The notes under the pieces: model-generated
Seen by the model: the letters and a program-made list of their open reading frames with translations, nothing else
The model's database searches: none
What the model was told of the DNA's origin: nothing
Position numbers and translations under genes: made by a program
Shown here: piece after piece, positions 34,001-45,900 of the stretch
How positions within the stretch are numbered: the stretch's first letter is position 1
How the letters are laid out: every line of letters starts with the position of its first letter
Source: Pseudocercospora fijiensis CIRAD86
Taxonomy: Eukaryota; Ascomycota; Dothideomycetes; Mycosphaerellales; Mycosphaerellaceae
DNA length: 64,000 nucleotides
Assembly (NCBI RefSeq): GCF_000340215.1
Contig: NW_006921532.1
Span: 3,535,126 to 3,599,125, forward strand
Reading direction: 5' to 3'

Positions 34001-36090
34001 ATAGCTATAAGTTCCTTATTATAGATGTCGTAGTTGCATTCGGCTAGGGACATCTTATACGATAGATAAGCGACTAGTCGCAATATCCTATCTGCTCCTC
34101 TTTAAGATAGCACTACTACTATAACGTAGTTAGATGCGTCTGTCTCTAAGATAGTCTCGAGACTAGGTATATAGTATGCGAGTATTAGCGCTTCCGTGAA
34201 TGCTTTCTTTAAGCTATTAAAAGCTGCTTAATATTCGGCATTCCAATCCTAAACTACGCTCGGATCTTTAGTATAGGTAAGTCGAACTATCGGAGCGATA
34301 ATCTTCGAGAAGTTGCGAATAAATCTCCGATAGAAGTTCGCAAACCCTAGAAACGACTATATATCTTTAACGTTACGAGGAGTCTGCTACTCTTATACAG
34401 CCTGTACTTTCTTAACATCTATTTTAATGCTATCTGCGCCTATAATAAGGCCGAGATATTTTGTCTCTTAGATATGAAATTCGCATTTGTTAATGTCGAG
34501 TTATAGTCTAGCGGCGCTTAGCTTCTTAAGGACCGCCTATACGTACTATACGTGTTCCTCGTATATGTTACTAAAGATTAACAAGTCGTCGAGATAGGCT
34601 AATACGAAGTCGTCTAAGAATTCTCGTAGGGAATTATTAATATATAACTAGAAGGTACTAGGGGCGTTGCAGAGACTAAAAGGCATTACTACACACTTAA
34701 ACTGTCCGTATCTAGTCGTAAATGCTGTCTTCTACTTATCTCCTTAAGCAATGCGGATCCGATTAAATATAGCAATAACGTCTAATTTAGTAAACCATTT
34801 CTTGCTAGAGATCTTGTTTATAGTTTCTTGTACTAGCGGGATAGGGTATCTCGACTTAATCGTAATCTCATTAAGAGCTCGATAGTTAATATATACTCGT
34901 AGTCCTCTACTAGGTTTTCGTACGATTAGGATAGGAGAGGCCGCAAGAGAGTTACTCTTCTAGATATTGCCTTTCTCTAACTGTTCGTTAACCTACTTCT
35001 TTACTACTTCGTTCTTACTCGAAGACATGTTATATAGACGCTTCTTTAGTAGAAGCTTCCTATCTCGGAGCTTGATCTTATAATTAATGCTAGGTCGGAG
35101 AGGAGGCAGTTCGTTAGCTGCGTGCCGTAAGAATATATGCTCCTATCGGTAATACTCCTAGGGTAAGAATTGCTTAGGGTCTTGATTCTTATCCTTGCCT
35201 TTTATAAACTTCTCTTTGTCGGCTGCTATTATAGCATATGCCGTTATCCGTCTGCTAGCTTTAATATTGTTAACCTCTCTTACTACTAAAGTATGTATAT
35301 ATATAGCGTATACGAAGGCCTCTTAGCTACTTCGTATAGGTCTTGCGGTTATAGAGTGAGCTAGTAGAGAGTAGGCTGTAAACGGATCGGCTAGTGTCTT
35401 TAATGCATATAATTTAGTAGGGTTAATATAGAGGGCATCTACGATCGCCCCCTTCTATCTAGTATATATACTAAAGGCTCGAGGACCGACTTCTTCGATG
35501 TCGATCTCGGGTTTAATACTAACTTGTATCGGTTCTAGGGCTTGCTAGTCTCTAATAAGGCTCTTAGGCATTGCCTTTAGCTTTATAGCTACCGTTAATC
35601 CTACTAGTAGTCGTTTGCCTTTAAAGTAATTATTGCAACAGGCGTCTCGGAGGATAACTTTTCCTTCGTCGTACAATTTAGTAGGTTAATACTTGTTATG
35701 CTAGCTTCTGCCTAAGGTAATGTCGTAATCGATGTCAGCAATAAAACATCGCATAGTTTCCTTATAACCTCCGATATCGAGTTCGAATTCTGTTATATCG
35801 GTAATAAGGAACGATAAAGTACTACCGTCCGCGAGTCCGACTACTATTAGGGTTTTTAGTCTAATCTTCGGAAGATTATAAGAGTGCGCATATTGGGTGT
35901 TAACGTATTCTATAGTTGATCTATTATCTAAATATAGTTCTATATCTATGCTATTTGCTTTGCCCTATATTACTATATAATCTCCTATTCTAGGGAGCTT
36001 AAGAGGATTAGGTATAGATTTAGGTGCAGGTAGCACACTTATAGATAATGCTAATAGTCGTACGGATGTCGTTACCCTATCTTGTCTACT
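31040..36090 (-). pseudogene. pol of gypsy C: protease to chromodomain (degraded)
   Basis: Reading down from about 36,050: protease with IELYLDNRSTIEYV (about 35,920). RT has an intact catalytic box [11 protein letters not shown] (about 34,565-34,610). Next come RNase H (about 33,800-34,250) and integrase (about 32,950-33,600 and, after element H, 32,100-32,530). The C-terminal chromodomain is around 31,620-31,800 (LQYKVKQVRYSIDEAT..IVDFYYNNPTK). After it comes a Pro/Gly-rich tail. Chromodomains of this class bind methylated H3K9 and steer integration to heterochromatin; that is family knowledge. Element H splits the integrase C-terminal part. Confidence 0.85.
32540..32932. mobile_element. 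Non-autonomous hAT element H (393 bp), relative of D
   Basis: Ends TAGACCCCGCAGTAGTTCGG and its near-inverse (18 of 20), with perfect TSD GTCTATTT at 32,532-32,539 and 32,933-32,940. Inner ends share GTTTGGTTTCTTAGCGG / GCTTAGCAAACCAAAC with D, and two GTAGCCGGCA motifs lie at 32,814-32,833. No coding capacity. It keeps many CA and TG dinucleotides, unlike all surrounding DNA. Confidence 0.93.
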
Positions 36091-36101
36091 ACTTGTTACG
36101 C

Positions 36102-38150
36102 TTAAGCAGTAGACTGCACATTTTCCGCCTTAGCTTCGGTAATAGTGCTACTAGCCGTAGAGGGCATCTTCGGCATAGTATAATCCTTTAGAGGGTAGTC
36201 TAAGCTGTTCTTTATATAACCCTTCTCTTAGCACTTTAGGTACTTACTATCCTTTATTAAAGCAACGCGGTAGTCCTTTATAAGTGCGGGCAAGTCCTTA
36301 TACTTTCCGGGACGGGCATCGAACGGCTTCTTACTATCGATAGCAGCTATAGCTCTAGCAACGGCTCTAGCACTCGCACTAGTAGCAGCGGCCGTAGAGT
36401 TCTTCGGGTTGGCTACGTTTGGTATACGAGTTATCGGCTTCTTATAGGTCTCCTTATACTAATTAAATTGCTGCTTAAGGATCTAACACTTCTTAACAAT
36501 CTTGCGGAGCTTCTTTAGAACGTCGCTAGTAATAAACTTATCGGCGTAGGCTTCGTTAAGCTTTGTAATAAAGAGAGGGATCTTAGTCTTCTCCTTTATA
36601 TCGATATAGGCTCGATCTGTCTAGTATTTAGTATAGAACGTAGAGAAACGCTCTCTATCCTGCTGCTTTAGCGTAAAGAAGCTGTTATATACCTTTCTAT
36701 CTTTATTCGAGATTCCGTAGTTAACGCGTATAAATTTTATTATACTAGACACTAAAGGAAATAGGTCGATAGACTTCTTCTTAAGCTTTAATAGAACTCG
36801 GGTCTTTAGAGCGATCTAGACCTTTCTACCTATTAGGTTGTAGACGTAACGAAGGCATAAGTCCTTATTACGGAAGGTTATAGAATCGAGCTTGTTCTCA
36901 ATCTAGAGTTCCTACTATTTGTAGGAGATCTTACTATTATTAGCAAACTTGTCTACTTAAATATCCTTTCCGCTACTATAAGATTTAGAGCTTGATTCAA
37001 GTTTCTTATTATAGTAGACAAGGCCCTTGTCGGCCTTCTTACCCTTACGCGAAGTCGACTCGTCGTTAGAGCTATCGGAGTCTAAGTTAGAGTTAGACTC
37101 GTCGTCGGATTTATCTCTAGAATTATTAGAGTCGGAGGAATCGTTATCCGAAGAAGATAGGTCGTCGCTAGTTAGGTTAGTAGCCTTCTTCTTATAGTCC
37201 TTAGTAGGCTTCTTCTTCTTATCCTTGTCCTTGTCCTCGGACTTCTTATTATCGGGCTTCTCGCTATCGCGCTACTAGCGGCGGCGCTCTATTAACAACG
37301 AAGAGGCTAAGCGATCGTTATCTTGTATTCCGCGCTTGTCGGTACGACTACGGCGAGCCTCTTCTAACTAGACTTTTAAGTCCTTAATCTCCTTCGCGTA
37401 AGCTGTATTAAGCGCGTTAAGATCCTCCTAGCTAAATGCTCCTTCTACCTTCTACTTAGCTTTAGTAAGCTATGCTTTATACTCCTTAACGTATTGTTAA
37501 TATTTCGACAACTTCTTCTCTAGCTCTTAACTTAACTTGTCCTTAGCTTAGAGTTTCTAATCCTGCTTCTAGTACGTATTTATTATAGCGTCGTGTAGGT
37601 TCTAGAGGTCCTTAATCTTCTTCTAATTAAGTATGTTAGCTTTATCTAGAGCTTAAGTCTATAGAAGGGATCGCTTGAAGTCGTAGCTAATAATGCAAAG
37701 TAGGGCGTATAGTACCTCTATATACGACTTAGTATTAAACTACTTCTTTAGGTCTTCGGCTATTAAGTTCTATAAGTCGTTATACTTAATGTATACGGTA
37801 CGGACTTCCTTTTCCGTAGAGCTATCGTCCGTCTCTTCGTCTAGGAGCTATACGTTAATCTAGTAGGTCTTATCTACTTCCTTAATATCCTCCGCTCGAC
37901 TTAGTTCTATAAAATTAAGGCGAGGACCGAGTTTAGCATTCTCGTCGATGCTAGGTAGCTTGCCTATAATCTCTTGCTCTTTCTGTTCGTACTAGTTGTT
38001 TAATTGTATATCGAGTGTTTGTAAGTCGCGTCGGTTACTAAACAGCTGTTCTAGAAGGATCGAGTGCCGCGATAGGCTAACGCGGGCGCTATACTCGCGC
38101 GCTATGTCGGTTATAGACTAATACGTTACTCGAGGCCGAGGTATTAGTAA
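36102..38150 (-). pseudogene. gag of gypsy C (degraded)
   Basis: Coiled-coil N-terminal half (KEIKDLKVQLEEARRSR), a Lys/Asp/Ser-rich low-complexity linker (about 36,990-37,300), a helical capsid-like region (RERFSTFYTKYQTDRAYIDI) and a CCHC knuckle near 36,230 (KCQEKGYIKNS, with His and Cys read as Tyr or changed after RIP). The frame ends about 36,102. The start is not certain. 38,150-38,456 is the leader, which contains three GTTAG-rich short repeats and no frame. Confidence 0.75.
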
Positions 38151-38456
38151 GTCCTTCCGCGGTGTCGGATATATCTTCTATCTAAGAGACTAAGGTATAT
38201 AAAAATCTAAGATACTTATCTCTATTTCTTCGAGGTCGCTAGACCTACTATCGGTTCTACTACGCGCCGTAGTCGCTTAAGAATAAGTAGCTTTGCGCTA
38301 TACTATAACTACGAGGATGTACGTTGTTCGGCGTCTATTATAGCGCTCTGTTTGTTAGTTGTTAGTTGTCGGCGCTATCGTAGCGCTCTAGTTCTACCTA
38401 TCGTAAGCTAGTTAGCGTTATTATAACGCGTTAGATAATTTAAACGGTCGACGTAG

Positions 38457-38629
38457 TATAACGGGCGAACAATATTAGAGACGTTAATATTTAAGACGTC
38501 GACGTAGAATCTAAGAAGAGCGCGAGAGAGCGCGCGACTAAGTATATCGGAGGTTTGCCGCGGCTCGGCGGGACGGCCCGAGCCGGCTTTTACGTGTCTT
38601 AGGCATATAAAGGGTCTCGGCCTATAATA
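38457..38629 (-). repeat. 5' LTR of gypsy C
   Basis: 173 bp, differing from the 3' copy at a handful of RIP-type sites. Followed by TSD AGGGA. Confidence 0.92.
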
Positions 38630-39329
38630 AGGGAACCCCTAAGGGGATAGTCTCCGATAGAGGCTCGATATTCATATCGCACTATTAGAGCGAGATATGC
38701 CTATAGCTAAGACTAAAGCATCGGCTATTAATAGCCTTCTATTTATAGACTAACGGTTAAATAGAGAGACAGAATACTATCCTATAATAGTACCTACGTA
38801 GTTATATTAACGAGAATCCTAAGGATTAGGTTAATCTCCTATAGCCTATAGAATTTGTATATAACAATAGTATACACTTATTAACTAAGGTTTTACTATA
38901 TATAGCTATAATAGGTCAAAACGCCGCGTTGCTACAAGATCTATTTACCTCGCTCGAGGCCGAGCGTAAGGAAAGGGAAGCGCGTCAAGTGCTAGAGACA
39001 CTAGCGGTAATAGAACGTGTCTAGAAGATGCGAGAAATCTATACATAAGATAGCTAAGAAGTTAACAAAGGCCTATGAATAATAAAAGGCTTAGTAAGAT
39101 AAGCGTTATACAGTAATAACCTTCAAACAAGGCGAGATAGCTATACATAGTACTAAAAACCTCAGCATCCGCAAACACCTATCCCATAATAGTAAAACAA
39201 GGCATAAGCTCGCACTAAGATACATTACCCTATTTGGTATCCGAGAACCGAAGGGCAATAGCTAGGCCTACTAGTTATAGCTTCTACCATACTACACTAG
39301 TCTATAACACCTTCTATGTCTCCCTCCTT

Positions 39330-39429
39330 NNNNNNNNNNNNNNNNNNNNNNNNNNNNNNNNNNNNNNNNNNNNNNNNNNNNNNNNNNNNNNNNNNNNNNN
39401 NNNNNNNNNNNNNNNNNNNNNNNNNNNNN
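39330..39429. other. Assembly gap, 100 N
   Basis: Exactly 100 Ns inside gypsy B. The sister copy B2 has about 40 bp between the same flanks (46,588-46,630), so the gap is a placeholder. The matching LTRs and TSD (GCGAC) on either side support the join. Confidence 0.95.
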
Positions 39430-39669
39430 AGTTAGAAGAAGTCTTAGCTAATAGTAAAGAGCTATAGTCTATAGAACGTATCCTGAAGCATCGGACTAGG
39501 TAGGGTAAGAAGGAGTACCTATTAAGATAGCAAGGCTATTTACCTAATAAGGACTTATAGGAAGCTAAAGCCTCTTTTAAAGATATAACTAAGTTGTTAG
39601 ATAAGTATTAGACTAGCGTAAAGAACAAGAAGAAGGCTAAAAGCTCGTAATGTTACTAAGGCCTAGAAC

Positions 39670-39694
39670 TAATGCTACCCCCGGAGTGCTATTA
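39670..39694. repeat. Near-palindrome copy 7, at the pol stop of gypsy B
   Basis: 25 bp, + strand arms TAATGCTACCCC and GGAGTGCTATTA. The pol stop codon overlaps its 3' end. Confidence 0.75.
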
Positions 39695-39695
39695 G

Positions 39696-40835
39696 CTAAC
39701 TAATTAGAGGCCGGCAACCTAGGACAATAAGACTACACTACTATAGTAAACGCGTACCGAGTGTTAATAAGCGCACTATAACGCGTTAACTATTCGCTGC
39801 TCTTTTAGGGAACTACCTCTCTACTAACGCGCCCTATAAGGCCCTTCTTCTAGTATTTAGGTCCCCCTCTTATTCCTTTATTCTATCGAGGCCTCGAGGC
39901 CTAGGCAATCGGCGCGGCCGGCGCGGCTATATTAGTAACGGTGTTGCGGAGTATATTGTTAGTTAAAGAAGAAGATTAGAAGCGAGGTAAAGTTAGCGCT
40001 AAGACGACTAGCGCCGCTATTGTTAATATTACCTACTATTGTCGCTGCACTTACGAAGACAACCTTACCTATACTACGGCCTAAGGCCGGAAGCGCGCTA
40101 CACTAATCAAGTTAAAAGAATGGCTATATTAAAGGTTTAATCAAAACTTTAAGGCTAAGTCAAAATATTAAGGTTCAAAAGATTAAGTTAATAGGCTAAC
40201 TAAGGGTAAAACTATAGAGCTAAGCTAGCCGGGGTCGATCTTGCGGACAATAGGTTACTCCTCGATCTATCTAACCCTTTAAGCGAGGCGAACCTCTACT
40301 ACTGCACTTATAATAGCCTTTACCTATAGAAACTAGACGAGCTGTGTTTTTTGTAAAAAGATAAGATAAGATTAACAATTGAAGGCTACTAAACCTAGCC
40401 AATTAGGGCTAGCGAAACCACGAACAATAATAGCCCTCGAAATAATAAGAACAAACCCTCGGAAGCGGATATAGCTAGGTCTTTTAGAGTAGACGCAAAG
40501 AACTCGGAACGACATTACTTAGAGCGGAGGCAGTGCTATAATACCCCGTATACCTACCTATTATAGTAGGGAAGGTACGCTCGTATTATAATTAGTCGAT
40601 AGTCCTTAATTCTTATAGCCTTATGTCCCTTTACTTTATTATATACAAGGATAGCGCAGTTAGAGTTAGACATTGTGTTGTATTAGAGGTAAGGTTTGAC
40701 TTAGTTATATAATTAGGTAGTTAAGTGTTTAATTTAGCGCGGGCTAAGTAGCTTATTAGACCTGCTAAGTTAGCGGCGATAGAGGTCGTAGAATATAGAC
40801 GGCTACGAGGGCGCGGCCTTTAGAAGGGAAGCGTA
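39696..40835 (+). other. Post-pol region of gypsy B with a conserved frame-like segment
   Basis: 1.14 kb between pol and the 3' LTR. A + frame at about 40,010-40,290 reads ITYYCRCTYEDNLTYTTAQ then RKRATLIKLKEWLYQRFNQN and is kept in B2 (about 47,215-47,360) with RIP-type differences. A GC-rich GAGGCCTCGAGGCCTAGG palindrome lies at about 39,890. AGAAGGGAAGCG before 40,836 is the polypurine tract. No family recognised for the segment. Confidence 0.5.
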
Positions 40836-41037
40836 TATTAGGGCTAAAGAGGCTATACGTAATTAGTATATAACTAGGCTAAGTGAAGTGAAGCTAGGGT
40901 CTTAGTGCCTTAGGCAGGGCTTAGCGCTTAGCAATAGGCTAACTTGCCTGCCTTCCTCCCTCTCCTCCTAGTTCCTTATCGAATACTACTCGTACCTACT
41001 ACTACCCTATCTACCTGCTAATATAACCCTTCTTATA
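40836..41037 (+). repeat. 3' LTR of gypsy B
   Basis: 202 bp, the same length as the 5' LTR. It starts TATTAGGG (RIP-changed TGTTAGGG) and is followed by TSD GCGAC at 41,038-41,042. Confidence 0.92.
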
Positions 41038-41042
41038 GCGAC

Positions 41043-41498
41043 ACTAATAATATATTGTTAGCCCCTAAGATACGGATATAGCGGAATTAGTAGATATCGG
41101 CTTAGTATGCTTAACTTAGTATAATAGGCCGTATAGAAGGCCTTACTTAATAATTAGTACGGTTGTTTCGATAGAATAGTACGTATAGGTCCCGTTCTTC
41201 GGGCGCAATATAGTTAGATTAGTCTTATTCGTAGCTATACCGCTAAAAGCTTAAAATAAGGACTATCTAGCTACTGCCCTTAAAGGGTAGATCGAATACT
41301 ATATAAGAAGGGTTATATTAGTAGGTAGATAGGGTAGTAGTGAATTAGTATAGTATTCGATAAGGATCTAGGAGGAGAGGGAGGAAGGTAGGAGAGTTAG
41401 CCTAACGCTAAGCGCTAAGCCCTACCTAAGGCATTAAGACCCTAGCTTTACTCGGCCTAGTTACATACTAATTACGTATAGCCTCTTTAGCCCTAATA
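41043..41498 (-). mobile_element. 5' end of gypsy B': leader and 5' LTR
   Basis: Reverse-strand B-family leader (41,043-41,301) and LTR (41,302-41,498, 197 bp). It is the 5' end of B', whose coding parts lie at 25,214-26,084 and 1,645-3,275. It abuts the internal leader of B2 at 41,499, so B' was inserted in B2. The left flank and 3' LTR of B' are off the window. Confidence 0.88.
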
Positions 41499-41599
41499 CA
41501 AGGTCTTCTATATAGCCTATTATACTAAGTTAATCGTACTAAGCCGATATCTACTAATTCCGCTATATCCGTATCTTAGGGGCCTATAATATATTATTA

Positions 41600-42963
41600 G
41601 TGTTACCCCTTATAATAGCCGGCTTATTACGAAGTAATAACAACCGTACTGCCGCTAGTAGCGCTAGCAACGACAACGCTAGTAGTATAGTACCTACCGA
41701 AGTGCCTACTAAAGTACCTACTAAAGTGCCTCCTACTAAAGAGCCTACCGGAGAGCCTACTAAAGAACCTGTAATTCTAGGTAACGACCTAGAATTGCCT
41801 ATCGACGACATTCTTAATAACATTATTAACCGTCGATATAGCTAACTAGCCTTTAGTCCCTAGCTAGTAGCGAGACTTTAAGAAGCTACTTAGAACAGGC
41901 TTACTACCTTGCGTTAGGAACAATAGCTAAAGGATAATCTTCTCGAGATTCGCCGCCTATAGGAAGCCCTAACAACTAATACTAAGCCGATAGTAGGGCC
42001 TTCCTTACTACCCGTCCCTATCTAAAAGAAGGATGCTAAGCTTAAGGACTATACCATATTTAACGGCTCTAGTCGCAAGCAATATAATAATTATATACGC
42101 GACTATAAGCTTAACTAACGAAATATACCGAGGGCTCTTCTAGACGACTATTTACTAGTTGTCTACGCTATGTAGTATATTAATAGCGACCTAAAGCGTA
42201 TATAGGATAACTATTTCGACTCCCTTAACGATTAGACCGCTATTTAGTAGAAAACCTATAAGACTATTATACTAGACACCCTTAGAAACCCTATACTAAG
42301 GCAATAATATACTTAGGATCTGTATCTTCGAGCTAAACAAAAGACTAATCAATCGGCTCGCTTATTCGAGGCCTATTTAAAAACCCTTAAAAACGACCTT
42401 CTACCTAAGACTAACTCTATATAGATCTCCGAGATACGCCTAAAACTTAGATAGGAACTTATCCTCGAATTAGACCGTCGCCGTATATTCGAACAAGCTA
42501 ACCTAATACGTATTTAATTTATAGTCGAAGTAGAAATAGCCGAACGAGCTATCTAGCTCTAATAACGACTAGAATCGAGGATCCGACTAACTAGTACTAA
42601 CCGTAGCAACCGTAGCCGCGGAGGAAATCAAGGTTCCTACTAAGACAATAATGCTAACAATAGGAATAGTAACGACCGTAGAAGGGGCCGTAGCCGGCGG
42701 CTATATAGAGGAGGCCGCGATAGGGGTCGTAGAAGGGGCTCGTATCCCTATAATACTAACCGCTCGGCTAATAATAGCAACAATAGCTACGGCAACCTAC
42801 CTACCGGATTGAAGTGCTTTAACTGTAATAGTACTAGCTATCTCCTAGGCTAATACGACAAACCTAGGGATTAGGCCCGGATTAACCGTGCTTCCGCTAA
42901 GTATAAGAAATACCTTTTAGCCGCTAATGCTACCCCTATAGGTCAACCTTCGAAAAAAGAGTA
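41600..42963 (+). pseudogene. gag of gypsy B2 (degraded)
   Basis: Open for 81 codons from 41,600 (Asn/Ser/Ala region, TKVPTKVPPTKEPTGEP repeats), then RIP-type stops. Helical region IQQKTYKTIILDTLRNPIL (about 42,240-42,300), Arg/Gly-rich RRRGRSRRLYRGGRDRGRRR near 42,690 and zinc knuckle KCFNCNSTSYLLGQY near 42,818 (Tyr for His and Cys after RIP). The minus-strand open frame over the repeats is an artefact. Confidence 0.82.
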
Positions 42964-42983
42964 AGCGCCGTACTAACTATTAG

Positions 42984-45900
42984 CCTTATACGGCGTAAGA
43001 CTATCGATATTATGCTAGCTATTATACGTACCTGTCTCGTAGGGAATATATATAGGAACAATTACGAAATTAAGGTTACGCTAGACCTAGGAAATTCAGT
43101 TAGTGCCCTTATTAACTATCGCCTAGCTAAGCAATTAGACCTCCGATAACTGCCTAGGGCTAACCTGCTAACCCTTGCTTAGTTTAATAATACTCGGCAC
43201 TTAACCTATAGAGCCTACTATATTCCTATAGTTCTAAGGGACGACCTCGGTAACGAGCGCCTACTAGACTTTACTACCTACGTAGTAGATATAGATAGCC
43301 TCCTATCCGATATTGTTATTAGTAACCCTATTCTTAAGTACTACGCGGTAGCTATAGACCTAGGCCTCTAGAAGTAGCGATTTAGAATCGCTAGGAAAGA
43401 GGACATTAAATATATTAATATTAGCGAGTGCCCTAACGATATTAGGGTCCTATTTATTAGCAACCTAATACCTGCCTTAGCTAATCCGACTACCGACCTG
43501 CTCGGTAGTAATAACGATAAACCTCTGCCCCCGGATAGTATAGACCCTAATTAGCTTGCTCGTATACTAGAGCCTATCCGAGAGACCTATATTAATATGT
43601 TTAAACATTACCTAGCATCGATATTGCCTATATTTAAAGAGACGGATTATAAGATTAATATTATAGAGGGCAAAGAGGTTCCTTTTAGACTACTCTACAA
43701 CCTTAGTAAGCGCGAGCTCGCTATATTACGTAAGTACCTAGAAGAAAACCTAGCTAATAGTCGTATTCGGTACAGTAATAGCCCTACTAGTATACCTATC
43801 CTATTCGTACTAAAGAAGGATAGTAGCCTGCGCCTATATATCGACTATCGTAGGCTTAATGCTATTACTATTAAAGACCGCTATCTACTCCCTCTTATTA
43901 ATAAGACCCCCGATCGCCTTTCTAGGGCCTACTTCTATACTATACTAGATATTAAGGATGCGTACTATCGTATCCGTATTCGTAAGGGCAACGAATAGAA
44001 AACGGCCTTCCGTACTCGCTATAGCTATTTCGAGTACTTAGTTATGCTATTCGGCTTAGCTAATGCCTCTACAACCTTCTAGTCCTATATTAATCGGGCC
44101 CTTTCGGGCCTGTTAGACTATCTCTGTATAGTTTACCTAGATAACATCCTAGTTTACACCTATTTACCTAATATTGTAGAGTACTAGGCTATAGTACGTA
44201 AGGTCCTCGACCGCCTACGAGCCTATAGCCTATATTGCAAACCTTCTAAATGCACCTTTGCTACTAAGGAGGTAGCCTTCCTTAGCTTCCTCGTATTAAC
44301 TAAGGGTGTTAAGGCTAATCCTAACCGGATTAAAACAATTACCGAATAGCCTATTCCTACGTCTATTAAAGAGCTTTAATTATTCCTCGGTTTTGCTAAC
44401 TTCTACCGCCGGTTTATTAAGGGCTATTCGAGGTATATAATGCTATTAACTAAGCTTACTAAAACCAAGGCTAACCTAACTAGAGAGTTTAAATAGACTA
44501 ATAGAGCACAAGCCGCTTTTAACGGTCTAAAGCAACGCTTTACTAAAGTCCCCTTATTATACTATTTCGTACTAGGCAAGCAGATCCGAATTGAGACTAA
44601 CGCTTTACAGTTCGCTATATTAGCTATTATGTTACAATAGGCTAATAACACCTACTAGCACCTAATTGCCTTCTTCTTATAGAAGATAATCGATATAGAA
44701 CGTCGATACGAGACCTACGAGTAAGAGCTCTTAGCAATCGTAGAAGCCTTTAAGTACTAGCGCTACTATCTCGATAGTGCGCAGCATACTATTTAGGTCT
44801 ATACAGACTATAACAACCTCCGTAGCATTACTAAGGTTACTAGAGTTATAGGTCGATAGGCTAGATAGGCCGTCTACCTCGCTAGGTTCGATTTTAATAT
44901 ATTATACCGGCTAGGCGTAAGTAACTCTACCGATAGCCTATCGAGGCGACCTAATTACGATAGCGAGACCTAATACATTAATTCGTTGTTTCTAACCCTA
45001 TAGTATAAGATTGCTATAGCCTGTATTGTTAATAAGTAAGCGTAGGATAAGCGGACTTCCGGACCCCGCGGCGGTAACAAATACTATAGCGGGGTTGTCG
45101 TTCTTCTAGTATACGTTAAGAAGGACGTAGATCGCTCGAGCTACGATAACTCGATTAAAGATATTGCTATCTATAGCGATAGTACTATAGAAGAGGTTGT
45201 AGTAGTTCCGGCTACTAGTGCTATTAGATATATATAATGCGTACCTCGTTCGATAGTACGAATACTATTAAATAACCTTGCAAATAGGGATAGTTAATCG
45301 TTTATAGATAAGCTATTACGTGCTTAGCAGAGAGACGCCTTTGCTGTCGAGCGTATTAATAGGCTTATAAGTAGACGGGCGACTCGATCTAGTAAGAGTA
45401 ATAACAATTAGTCGATCGACGATAAGGGTTACTTAAAGTTTAAGGGCAGATACTATATCCCCGCTAAACAATCGATTAGATAAGAGCTTTTAAAGAGGCA
45501 CTATAATAGTAAACTCGCTAGTTACTATAGTATAGAGAGGTCGCACGAGTTACTATCGCGTATATACTATTAGCTAAATAGTAAGCGGTATATAAAGGAG
45601 TATATACAGACCTTTATAGTATACTAGCGAGTTAAAGCACTAAAGCACTTACTATTTAGCGAGTTGTCTTTACTTCCTGTTCCTAGGAAGCCATTTACTA
45701 AGCTTATAATAGACTTTATTATAGGCCTTCCGCCTACTAAGCGTAGGGGAAGTAAGGATATATATAATGCTATCCTAGTTATCGTAGACCGGTTTACTAA
45801 GAGCGCTCGTTATATCCCTACTCGAAAGGATTAGACTACTATTAATATAGCTAAAGCCCTATAGAACAACATCTTCTACAGCTATTAGGGGACCCCTAAG

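Larger units (their letters stand above)
30854..38629 (-). mobile_element. Chromodomain gypsy C (7,776 bp)
   Basis: Full-length element with two 173-bp LTRs (30,854-31,026 and 38,457-38,629) and TSD AGGGA at 30,849-30,853 and 38,630-38,634. Minus-strand order is gag, protease, RT, RNase H, integrase, chromodomain. A purine tract (GAGAGAGGGTAG) precedes the 3' LTR at 31,027. It is inserted in the integrase gene of B and itself carries the short hAT element H. Stops are RIP-type throughout. Confidence 0.93.
38635..39695 (+). pseudogene. pol of gypsy B, last part: integrase and chromodomain
   Basis: Continues the integrase core with KGIVSDRGSIFIS (catalytic Asp) and the region that holds the catalytic Glu (NGQME-like, about 38,750-38,770). 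A chromodomain follows at about 39,455-39,640 (SIERILKHRTRQGKKEYLLR..ITKLLDKY). The frame runs straight into near-palindrome copy 7 and ends on the TAG at 39,693-39,695 formed by its last bases (LMLPPECY stop). The assembly gap lies between integrase and chromodomain. Confidence 0.85.
26085..41037 (+). mobile_element. Chromodomain gypsy B (7.2 kb without element C)
   Basis: 202-bp LTRs at 26,085-26,286 and 40,836-41,037, starting TGTTAGGG and ending CTTCTTATA (RIP form of TTACA), with TSD GCGAC at 26,080-26,084 and 41,038-41,042. The order gag, protease, RT, RNase H, integrase, chromodomain is that of Ty3/gypsy chromoviruses. Element C interrupts the integrase region at 30,854-38,629. A 100-N gap lies near the chromodomain. 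It is inserted into B', a copy of the same family in the opposite orientation. Confidence 0.92.
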
